Origin: an uncultured Sphingosinicella sp.
GTDB lineage: Bacteria; Pseudomonadota; Alphaproteobacteria; Sphingomonadales; Sphingomonadaceae
NCBI GenBank assembly: GCA_946886275.1
Contig: CAMPIH010000066.1
Coordinates: forward strand, 1 to 11,476
Length of the DNA stretch: 11,476 bases
Reading direction: 5' to 3'
The notes beneath the pieces are model-generated. The model ran no database searches. It was not told the origin of the DNA and saw only the letters and a program-made list of their open reading frames with translations. Positions 6,454 to 11,476 of the stretch are shown in pieces (positions within the stretch are counted from its first letter, which is position 1; every line of letters begins with the position of its first letter). The translations under genes were made by a program, and so were the position numbers.

Positions 6454-6624
6454 ATGTCCACCCAGCCGCCCGAATTTCCGCCGCAGCCTTCGCAACCCGG
6501 CCAGCCGGAGCAGGCGCCGCCCGAGATCATCACGCCCGGACCGGACACCGACGTGCCGGCGCCGGCTCCCAATCTGCCGCCGTCGCCGTCGCCGGCGCCA
6601 CCGCCGGCAACGCCATCGGCCTGA
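6454..6624 (+). CDS. 56-residue proline-rich acidic small protein, unknown function
   Basis: A short frame from ATG 6454 to TGA (6622-6624) has an excellent ribosome-binding site, AAAGGAG (6441-6447), six bases upstream, which argues for a real gene. The product is 22 Pro out of 56 residues, with five acidic and no basic residues. It opens MSTQPPEFPPQP, has a PPEIITPGPDTDVP centre (22-35), and ends in a PSPSPAPPPATPSA run (43-56). It has no signal peptide or hydrophobic segment and should be disordered. The PPP at 49-51 would be expected to need EF-P for smooth translation. I recall similar short proline-rich proteins in sphingomonads with no known role. It is convergent with the adenosine kinase gene, with only 12 bases between the stops. 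Confidence 0.72.
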   Translation: MSTQPPEFPPQPSQPGQPEQAPPEIITPGPDTDVPAPAPNLPPSPSPAPPPATPSA

Positions 6625-6636
6625 GAAGGACGGGCT

Positions 6637-7635
6637 CTAGTTCTGGCTCAGGCGCTGGTCGACCAGCGCCTTCAGGTCCGCTTCCGGGCGCGCGCCATAA
6701 TGGGAGATGACCTCGGCAGCGGCGATCGCGCCCATTCGAAGGCTCTGCTCGAGCGATCGGCCCTGTGCCTGGCCGGTGAGGAAACCGGCGGCGAACAGAT
6801 CGCCGGCACCGGTCGTATCGACCACCGAAACCGCTTCCGCGCCGGTTTGCGCCCGCTCGTCGCCGCGAACCGCGATCGCCCCTTTCTCGCTTCGAGTCAC
6901 CACCAGCAGCGGGACCCGGTCCCTGACGACGGCCACCGCGCTTTCGAAATGCGCGATTCCCGCGAGCGACTGAATCTCGTCCTCATTGGCGAACAGGATG
7001 TCGATCTTGCCGTCGTCGATGAGCTGGTTGAAGCCATCGCGATGGCGATCGATGCAGAAGCTGTCGGAAAGGGTGAAGGCGACCTTGCGTCCCGCCGACC
7101 GAGCGATTTCGATCGCCCTGATCATCGCGAAGCGCGGCTGCTCGGGGTCCCAGAGATAGCCTTCCAGGTAGAGGATCGCGGAATCGCGAATCTGCTGCTC
7201 GTCGAGAGCGGTGACCGGCAGGTGCTGGGCGGCGCCGAGGAAGGTGCTCATCGTCCGCTGGGCGTCCGGGGTCACGAGCACCAGGCAACGCGCGCTCGGC
7301 ACTCCGAAATCCTTCGGGTCGGTGACGAACTCCACGCCAAGCGAGCTGATGTCGTGGCGGAAGAATTCGCCGAGCTGGTCGGGAGCGACCTGACCGATGA
7401 ACCCGGCGCGGCCGCCCAAAGCGGCGACTCCGGCGGCCGTGTTGGCGGCCGAGCCTCCGCTCGCCTCCCGGCCCGGACCCATGCGCTCGTAAAGTCTCGT
7501 CGCCTCGTCGGCGTCGATCAGTCGCATGGAGCCCTTGGTCAGACCTTCGGCGTCGAGGAAGGCGTCGTCGGCATCTGCGATGACGTCGACGATGGCGTTG
7601 CCGATGGCGAGCACGTCGAGGCGGGGGTCGGTCAT
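6637..7635 (-). CDS. PfkB/ribokinase-family adenosine kinase
   Basis: The 332-residue protein has the ribokinase fold of cytoplasmic sugar and nucleoside kinases. The N-terminal strand DVLAIGNAIVDVIAD (7-21) and GGSAANTAAGVAALGG (60-75) bind the sugar; the second PfkB signature VVDTTGAGDLFAAGFLTG (271-288) provides the anion hole and catalytic base D279. The NEDEIQSL stretch (217-224) is the other family landmark. Alphaproteobacterial proteins of this exact layout are usually annotated as adenosine kinase (adenosine + ATP to AMP + ADP), but ribokinase-family substrate calls from sequence are soft. The ATG at 7633-7635 has a GGAG six bases upstream. The gene is divergent from lnt and starts just outside a structured repeat element. 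A 22-bp perfect palindrome spans the codons just before its stop. Confidence 0.9.
   Translation of the reverse strand: MTDPRLDVLAIGNAIVDVIADADDAFLDAEGLTKGSMRLIDADEATRLYERMGPGREASGGSAANTAAGVAALGGRAGFIGQVAPDQLGEFFRHDISSLGVEFVTDPKDFGVPSARCLVLVTPDAQRTMSTFLGAAQHLPVTALDEQQIRDSAILYLEGYLWDPEQPRFAMIRAIEIARSAGRKVAFTLSDSFCIDRHRDGFNQLIDDGKIDILFANEDEIQSLAGIAHFESAVAVVRDRVPLLVVTRSEKGAIAVRGDERAQTGAEAVSVVDTTGAGDLFAAGFLTGQAQGRSLEQSLRMGAIAAAEVISHYGARPEADLKALVDQRLSQN
6650..6671. repeat. 22-bp perfect palindrome at the 3' end of the adenosine kinase gene
   Basis: Bases 6650-6671 are perfectly self-complementary, centred on GTCGAC (6658-6663). As RNA they would form a nine-pair hairpin with a TCGA loop. It lies within the last codons of the kinase (encoding KALVDQRL), 11 bases before the stop, and 26 bases beyond the stop of the converging proline-rich gene. 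No T-run follows on either strand. It could act as a 3'-end stability hairpin for both converging messages. Confidence 0.6.
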
Positions 7636-7661
7636 TCAGAGCTCCGATTTGGGAAAGCGCC

Positions 7662-7690
7662 CGCTTAGGGCGTGTGTGCTACGCGCACAA
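7662..7690 (-). promoter_or_regulatory. Possible adenosine kinase promoter using the repeat element's end
   Basis: On the minus strand TTGTGC (7685-7690), a 17-base spacer and TAAGCG (7662-7667) resemble a weak sigma70 promoter pointing out of the repeat element towards the kinase start at 7635. The -35 lies wholly inside the element's terminal repeat and the -10 straddles its boundary. Confidence 0.3.
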
Positions 7691-7937
7691 TGGCCGTGAC
7701 GGAGCGTCTTTTGGTGCAGGGCAAGGAGCAAGGAGGGAACGATGCTGACGCATCGTGACCGACGCGCCGACGACGCCCTGCGCCAAAAGCCGCCCGCCGC
7801 TTCGCGGTCGCCTCGCGAAGCCCGCTGGCGGCGTCGGCTTGCTTGCGCGTAGCGAAAGCTACGCGACTGCGCTGCGCTCCTTTCCAGCGGACTTCGCGAG
7901 ACGATCCCGGCCGTTGTGCGCGTAGCACACACGCCCT
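7667..7937. mobile_element. 271-bp MITE/REP-like nested inverted-repeat element
   Basis: The element is bounded by 30-base inverted repeats (7667-7696 and 7908-7937) that agree at 29 of 30 positions. Inside are two hairpin arms. Arm A pairs 7708-7722 with 7775-7789 (14 of 15) and carries an apical hairpin, ACGATGC and GCATCGT around TGAC (7739-7756). Arm B pairs 7812-7828 with 7884-7900 (16 of 17) and carries CGCGTAGC and GCTACGCG around a GAAA loop (7846-7865). The folded strand would be a three-way junction. I see no transposase or convincing gene inside, and no target-site duplication. This fits a non-autonomous miniature transposon or a complex intergenic repeat; what would mobilise it is unknown. 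It fills most of the 417-base gap between the adenosine kinase and lnt genes. Confidence 0.72.
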
Positions 7938-7976
7938 CAGGCGTGTATTCGAGACCCGCAATGGCCGTGACGGGGC
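7938..7976. repeat. Degenerate direct copy of the element's left end
   Basis: Aligned without gaps to 7667-7705, this stretch matches at 29 of 39 positions, including a 15-base identical block, CAATGGCCGTGACGG (7959-7973 and 7688-7702). It lies immediately after the right terminal repeat, so the joint forms a hairpin (ACACGCC 7929-7935 with GGCGTGT 7940-7946). It looks like the remnant of a second, older copy. Confidence 0.55.
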
Positions 7977-7997
7977 AGAGCCCGCCCGCCTCTCCCC
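7972..7997 (+). other. GC-rich hairpin upstream of lnt
   Basis: GGGG-C-AGAG (7972-7980) pairs with CTCT-CCCC (7990-7997), an eight-pair stem with one bulged C and a nine-base loop. No T-run follows. It lies upstream of the likely lnt promoter. The rest of 7998-8052 holds only that promoter candidate. Confidence 0.35.
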
Positions 7998-8014
7998 GGC
8001 CGCGGCAAGTGCCA

Positions 8015-8043
8015 TTGACGGCGGCGGAGCCCGGTCGCCATAG
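8015..8043 (+). promoter_or_regulatory. Possible lnt promoter
   Basis: TTGACG (8015-8020), a 17-base spacer and CCATAG (8038-8043) form a candidate promoter nine bases before the lnt ATG. No Shine-Dalgarno sequence lies between, so this too would yield a leaderless or nearly leaderless message. The -35 is good, the -10 weak. Confidence 0.35.
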
Positions 8044-8052
8044 CGGCTGCCG

Positions 8053-9543
8053 ATGAAATATCTCGGCCTCTCCTTCGTCGCCGGCGTCGCCGGAGCGCTC
8101 GGCTTCGAGCCGGTCGGCTTTTGGCCGATCATGCTCGCCTCGCTGCTCGCCTTGCTGTGGCTGGTCGAGCGGGCGCCGACCCTTCGCTCGGCGCTGGCCC
8201 GCGGCTGGTGGTTCGGCTTCGGCCAGTTCGTCCTCGGCCTCAACTGGATCGCCACCGCCTTCACCTACCAGGCGGCGATGCCGGCCTGGCTCGGTTGGGT
8301 GGCGGTGGTCCTGCTGTCGCTCTACCTCGCCATCTATCCGGCCGCGGCGGCCGGTTTGGCGTGGCGCTGGGGGCGGCGCCATGCGCTCGTCTTCGTGCTC
8401 CTCTTCGCCGCCTCCTGGGTCGTCACCGAATGGCTCCGAGCCACCTTGTTCACCGGCTTCGCCTGGAACCCGGTGGGCGTCGCCCTCATCGACACCGGCC
8501 TGGCCTGGCCGGCACGATGGATCGGCACCTACGGACTGTCGGGCCTCGCCTTGCTGGCCTCGGGCGCGCTGCTGCTTCTGTTTCGCGGGGACCATCGCCG
8601 CGCCGGCGGCGCGACGGCTTCGGCCATTCTGCTTCTCTGCGGAGGCGCGTGGGCGGTCGCGTCCGCCGCTCCGAAGGGCCAGCCAGGAGGCGCGGTCCGG
8701 ATCGTCCAGCCCAATATCGGCCAGCAGAACAAGTGGGATCCCGGCTTTCGGGAAGAGAATTTCCGGCGCCAGCAGCGCCTGACCGGAGCGCCGACGGCGG
8801 AGCCGAGGCTGATCTTGTGGCCCGAGGCCGCGACTCCCGACTTCATCGGCGTCGATCGCCGCGCCCGCCAGAGTTTCGCCGGCCTGATCGGGCCGAACGA
8901 CCTCATCCTGCTCGGCGCGGTCGAGCTCGTGTTCGGACCGGACGGGACTGCCGACGCTGCCTATAACAGCCTCTTCGCGCTCGATTCTCGGGCACGGATC
9001 GTCGGCCGCTACGACAAGGCGCACCTCGTCCCCTATGGCGAATATCTGCCGATGCGGCCTTTGCTTTCGGCGCTCGGGATCAGCCGGCTGGCGCCCGGCG
9101 ACAAGGATTTCCTCAACGGCCCCGGCCCGCGCAACATCGATCTGCCCGGCTTCGGCACCGCCGGAATCCAGATCTGCTACGAGATCATCTTCTCCGGCGA
9201 CGTCGTCAGCGACTCGGATCGTCCGGACTTCATCTTCAACCCGTCCAACGACGCCTGGTTCGGCGCGTGGGGGCCGCCGCAGCATCTCGCCCAGGCGCGG
9301 CTTCGGGCGCTCGAGGAAGGCCTGCCGGTCCTCCGGGCGACTCCGACCGGCATTTCCGCGGTCATCGACGCCCAGGGCCGGCTTCTCCATGCGCTTCCCT
9401 CCGGCGTCGAAGGGGTGATCGACGCCCGGCTGCCGCCGCCGGGTCCGGACACCCTGTTCGCCCGGTTCGGCAATGCGCTACCCTTCCTCTTTGTGCTTCT
9501 GCTCGTCGCCGCGGCTGTTGCGGTCAGACGCAAAACCCGCTAG
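8053..9543 (+). CDS. lnt: Apolipoprotein N-acyltransferase
   Basis: Lnt transfers an acyl chain from phosphatidylethanolamine to the N-terminal cysteine of apolipoproteins, the last step of lipoprotein maturation in the inner membrane. The 496 residues have the usual two parts: about six membrane helices (1-200), then a periplasmic nitrilase-like domain (about 216-470) and a final helix (about 473-492). The Glu-Lys-Cys triad is intact: E258 in LILWPEAATPDF, K322 in YDKAHLVPYGEYLP, and C375 in GIQICYEIIF. NPSNDAWFG and HLAQARLRALEEGLPVLRA, both conserved in Lnt, follow. The ATG at 8053 starts MKYLGLSFVAG with no Shine-Dalgarno sequence. It is followed 75 bases later by metK on the same strand, an order I recall as common in alphaproteobacteria. 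Confidence 0.97.
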   Translation: MKYLGLSFVAGVAGALGFEPVGFWPIMLASLLALLWLVERAPTLRSALARGWWFGFGQFVLGLNWIATAFTYQAAMPAWLGWVAVVLLSLYLAIYPAAAAGLAWRWGRRHALVFVLLFAASWVVTEWLRATLFTGFAWNPVGVALIDTGLAWPARWIGTYGLSGLALLASGALLLLFRGDHRRAGGATASAILLLCGGAWAVASAAPKGQPGGAVRIVQPNIGQQNKWDPGFREENFRRQQRLTGAPTAEPRLILWPEAATPDFIGVDRRARQSFAGLIGPNDLILLGAVELVFGPDGTADAAYNSLFALDSRARIVGRYDKAHLVPYGEYLPMRPLLSALGISRLAPGDKDFLNGPGPRNIDLPGFGTAGIQICYEIIFSGDVVSDSDRPDFIFNPSNDAWFGAWGPPQHLAQARLRALEEGLPVLRATPTGISAVIDAQGRLLHALPSGVEGVIDARLPPPGPDTLFARFGNALPFLFVLLLVAAAVAVRRKTR

Positions 9544-9549
9544 CGGGCG

Positions 9550-9577
9550 GCGGACATAAACATATCTTTATATCCGC
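9550..9577. promoter_or_regulatory. 28-bp interrupted palindrome upstream of metK, likely operator
   Basis: Between lnt and metK lies an AT-rich dyad unlike the GC-rich surroundings. Its core ACATAAACATATCTTTATAT (9554-9573) is 16/20 self-complementary, and it is flanked by GCGG (9550-9553) and CCGC (9574-9577). The ATAAA-n6-TTTAT arms resemble the operators I associate with ArsR-family SahR/SamR regulators of SAM-cycle genes in Proteobacteria; that match is from memory. The alternative is a weak hairpin terminator for lnt, but no T-run follows directly. Confidence 0.55.
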
Positions 9578-9618
9578 AAATTTGCCCTTTTACTTGAGCG
9601 AGGAAGGCTTTTCTGTCG

Positions 9619-10839
9619 ATGCGCAGCAGCTACCATTTCACCTCCGAGTCCGTGTCGGAGGGACATCCCGACAAGGTTTCGGATCAGATTTCCGACGCGC
9701 TGGTCGACTATTTCATCGGCAAGGACCCCGAGGCGCGGGTTGCCTGCGAAACCCTGGTGACGACCCAGCGGATCGTCATCGGCGGCGAGATTCGCTGCAA
9801 GCCGGTCTATGACGAGGAGACGTTCAAGGACACGCACGGCTGGGCGCCCGGATCCCGCGACGAGATCGAGCAGGTCGTCCGCCACGTCGTCCAGAAGATC
9901 GGCTACGAGCAGGACGGCTTCCACTGGCAGACCGCGACGTTCGACAATTACCTGCACGGCCAGTCCGCGCACATCGCGCAGGGCGTCGACGCCAGCGGCA
10001 ACAAGGACGAAGGCGCCGGCGACCAGGGCATCATGTTCGGCTTCGCCTGCGACGAGACCCCGGACCTGATGCCGGCGACGCTCTATTACAGCCACAAGAT
10101 CCTCGAGCGGATGGCCGCCGACCGCCATTCCGGCGCGGCCCCCTTCCTCGAGCCCGACGCCAAGAGCCAGGTCACGCTTCGGTTCGAGAACGGCAAGCCG
10201 GTCGCGGCGACGACGGTCGTCGTCTCGACCCAGCACGGCAAGGGCTATGACCAGGGCGAGAAGGAAGCCGAGCTTCATTCTTATGTGAAGAAGGTGATCG
10301 CCGAGGTGATCCCGGCCGAGCTTCTGTCGGACGAGACCGTCTACCACATCAACCCGACCGGCAGCTTCGAGATTGGCGGCCCCGACGGCGACGCCGGCCT
10401 CACCGGCCGCAAGATCATCGTCGACACTTATGGCGGCGCCGCGCCCCACGGCGGCGGCGCGTTCAGCGGCAAGGACCCGACCAAGGTCGACCGTTCCGCG
10501 GCCTATGTGTCGCGCTACCTTGCCAAGAACATCGTCGCTGCCGGCCTCGCCCGGCGCTGCACGATCCAGCTTTCCTACGCGATCGGAGTCGCCGAGCCGC
10601 TGTCGCTCTATGTCGATCTTCACGGCACCGAGGCGGACGGAATCAGCGCTGCCCGCCTGGAGGAAGTGCTTCCGAACCTGGTTCGGCTCACGCCGAAGGG
10701 CATAAGGACCCATCTCGGCCTCAATCGCCCGATCTATCTGCCGACCGCCGCCTACGGCCATTTCGGCCGCAAGTCGGAAGGCGATCTGTTCAGCTGGGAA
10801 AAGACCGACCTGGTCGATCAGCTCAAGCAGGCGATCTGA
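9619..10839 (+). CDS. metK: S-adenosylmethionine synthetase (methionine adenosyltransferase)
   Basis: MetK makes SAM from methionine and ATP with release of phosphate and diphosphate; it is a cytoplasmic homotetramer. The 406 residues span the three internally repeated domains. Key motifs are present: [15 protein letters not shown] (13-27) with the ATP-binding H16 and D18, signature [17 protein letters not shown] (132-148), [21 protein letters not shown] (around 243-263), and the P-loop-like second signature [19 protein letters not shown] (278-296). The ATG at 9619 gives [19 protein letters not shown], the family's standard N-terminus. GAGGAAGG (9600-9607) lies upstream at a rather long spacing of about 11 bases. 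The likely SAM-related operator upstream suggests feedback control of transcription. trmB, which consumes SAM, follows 64 bases on. Confidence 0.98.
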   Translation: MRSSYHFTSESVSEGHPDKVSDQISDALVDYFIGKDPEARVACETLVTTQRIVIGGEIRCKPVYDEETFKDTHGWAPGSRDEIEQVVRHVVQKIGYEQDGFHWQTATFDNYLHGQSAHIAQGVDASGNKDEGAGDQGIMFGFACDETPDLMPATLYYSHKILERMAADRHSGAAPFLEPDAKSQVTLRFENGKPVAATTVVVSTQHGKGYDQGEKEAELHSYVKKVIAEVIPAELLSDETVYHINPTGSFEIGGPDGDAGLTGRKIIVDTYGGAAPHGGGAFSGKDPTKVDRSAAYVSRYLAKNIVAAGLARRCTIQLSYAIGVAEPLSLYVDLHGTEADGISAARLEEVLPNLVRLTPKGIRTHLGLNRPIYLPTAAYGHFGRKSEGDLFSWEKTDLVDQLKQAI

Positions 10840-10849
10840 AGTCCGTGCG

Positions 10850-10875
10850 CCGCCTGGCCGGATAGGACCAGGCGG
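10850..10875 (+). other. Perfect GC-rich hairpin between metK and trmB
   Basis: CCGCCTGG (10850-10857) and CCAGGCGG (10868-10875) form an eight-pair stem with a ten-base loop, starting 10 bases after the metK stop. No T-run follows, so it is more likely a 3'-end protecting or processing hairpin, or a weak terminator, than a full intrinsic terminator. Confidence 0.5.
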
Positions 10876-10903
10876 GACCCGGCATTGACGCGATAGGGGC
10901 GCC

Positions 10904-11476
10904 ATGGGCGATCCGACGACCTTGAAGCGCCTTTACGGCCGCCGGTCCGGGCACAAGCTTCGGGCCGGGCAGGCGCAGCTGGTCGACGAGCTGCTGCCGG
11001 CGCTGAGCGTCCCGGAAGAGGGCCCGATCGACGGCCTGGCCTTGTTCGGCGATCAGCGGCCGCTTCACCTCGAGATCGGCTTCGGCGCGGGCGAGCATCT
11101 CGCTTTTCGCGCCGACCTCTTGCCCGATCACGGCTTCATCGGCTGCGAGCCGTTCCTCAACGGAGTCGTCGGCGCCCTCGGCCATGTCCGCGACCGCCAT
11201 CTCGCCAACGTCCGGCTCCACATGGGCGACGCCCTGAACGTGCTCGAGCGGCTGCCCGATTCCTCGCTCCGCTTCGTCTATCTGCTCCATCCCGATCCCT
11301 GGCCCAAGGCCCGGCATGCCAAGCGCCGGATGATGAATCCGGGGCCGCTTGACCTGATCGCCGCCAAGCTCGAGCCAAGCGGGGAATTCCGGTTCAGCAC
11401 CGACCATCCGGTCTATTGCCGCTGGGCGATGATGGTCATGAATCGGCGGAGCGATTTCGAATGGCTTGCCGAGAGC
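10904..11476 (+). CDS. trmB: tRNA (guanine-N7-)-methyltransferase, 3'-truncated by the window
   Basis: TrmB methylates N7 of G46 in the variable loop of tRNAs using SAM. The frame is open from ATG 10904 to the last base (191 residues); the family is usually near 230, so about 40 residues lie outside. Visible motifs are N-terminal LYGRRSGHKLRAGQ (10-23), the SAM-binding loop HLEIGFGAGEHL (55-66), CEPFLNGVV (81-89), and the diagnostic HPDPWPKARHAKRRM (129-143), followed by FSTDHPVYCRW (164-174) with the TDH that helps catalysis. AGGGG (10895-10899) is a possible ribosome-binding site only four bases before the ATG. It follows metK on the same strand. By the usual alphaproteobacterial gene order I would expect rimP and nusA next, outside the window. 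Confidence 0.95.
   Translation, partial: MGDPTTLKRLYGRRSGHKLRAGQAQLVDELLPALSVPEEGPIDGLALFGDQRPLHLEIGFGAGEHLAFRADLLPDHGFIGCEPFLNGVVGALGHVRDRHLANVRLHMGDALNVLERLPDSSLRFVYLLHPDPWPKARHAKRRMMNPGPLDLIAAKLEPSGEFRFSTDHPVYCRWAMMVMNRRSDFEWLAES

Noticed and set aside
7739..7865. A CRISPR array, suggested by several repeats in one place
   Set aside because: The repeats are inverted, of different lengths and nested; there are no regularly spaced direct repeats and no cas gene.
7665..8264. Reading frames running through the repeat element as possible small genes or a transposase remnant
   Set aside because: They are Arg/Ala-rich, follow the hairpin arms, lack ribosome-binding sites and show no transposase motif.
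7636..9390. A 584-codon minus-strand frame crossing the repeat element and antisense to lnt
   Set aside because: Lnt has an intact catalytic triad on the plus strand, and the antisense product is low-complexity Arg/Gly/Glu/Asp-rich without motifs.
9544..9618. A SAM riboswitch in the metK leader
   Set aside because: The spacer is only 75 bases and the sole structure is the AT-rich operator-like palindrome; I find no pseudoknot or conserved riboswitch core.
10881..10903. A leaderless promoter for trmB, from GATAGG six bases before the ATG
   Set aside because: No -35 is found at the right distance, and the AGGGG there is equally explained as a ribosome-binding site.
9568..10905. A 445-codon minus-strand frame opposite metK
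   Set aside because: It covers exactly the conserved metK gene and shows no independent motifs or ribosome-binding site.

Overview
This window looks like ordinary chromosomal DNA from a high-GC alphaproteobacterium, most likely of the Sphingomonadales (Sphingomonas-like). The signs are an alphaproteobacterial-type SspB ClpXP adaptor, a UPF0314/DUF2585 membrane protein, a fumC followed by a tiny CxxCxGxG zinc-ribbon gene, an lnt-metK-trmB order, CTTGAC-type -35 boxes, and several operon-head genes without a Shine-Dalgarno sequence. The assignment rests on recalled family features; no search was run.

Layout. At 1-1485 (+) lie the 3' end of a DUF1697 gene, a DUF2585 membrane protein and a PagL-like outer-membrane lipid A deacylase, packed with stop/start overlaps. 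At 1502-3634 (-) is a probable operon: sspB, fumC, and a 55-residue zinc-ribbon protein. At 3635-3842 is a divergent promoter region. From 3843 to 6624 (+) come a HIT-family hydrolase, a large APC-superfamily amino acid transporter preceded by a tiny basic upstream reading frame, a strong intrinsic terminator with a TTCG loop, a VOC (glyoxalase-fold) protein and a 56-residue proline-rich acidic protein. At 6637-7635 (-) is a PfkB-family adenosine kinase, convergent with the proline-rich gene. From 8053 to the end (+) come lnt (apolipoprotein N-acyltransferase), metK (S-adenosylmethionine synthetase) and a 3'-truncated trmB (tRNA m7G46 methyltransferase).

The most unusual stretch is the 417-base gap at 7636-8052. 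It holds a 271-bp element (7667-7937) bounded by 30-bp inverted repeats (29/30 matching). Nested inside are two long hairpin arms, each with its own apical hairpin, and there is no coding capacity I would trust. A degenerate second copy of its left end follows directly (7938-7976). I read it as a non-autonomous, MITE-like or REP-like intergenic repeat. It may now supply part of the adenosine kinase promoter.

How the genes fit together. MetK makes SAM, the methyl donor of TrmB. A 28-bp interrupted palindrome just upstream of metK has the look of an ArsR-family SAM/SAH-responsive operator. Adenosine kinase can salvage adenosine released from the SAM-SAH cycle, so the right-hand third has a methyl-cycle flavour. 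Lnt (lipoprotein maturation) and the PagL-like enzyme (lipid A remodelling) are envelope functions. The remainder is central metabolism (FumC), proteolysis (SspB) and transport.
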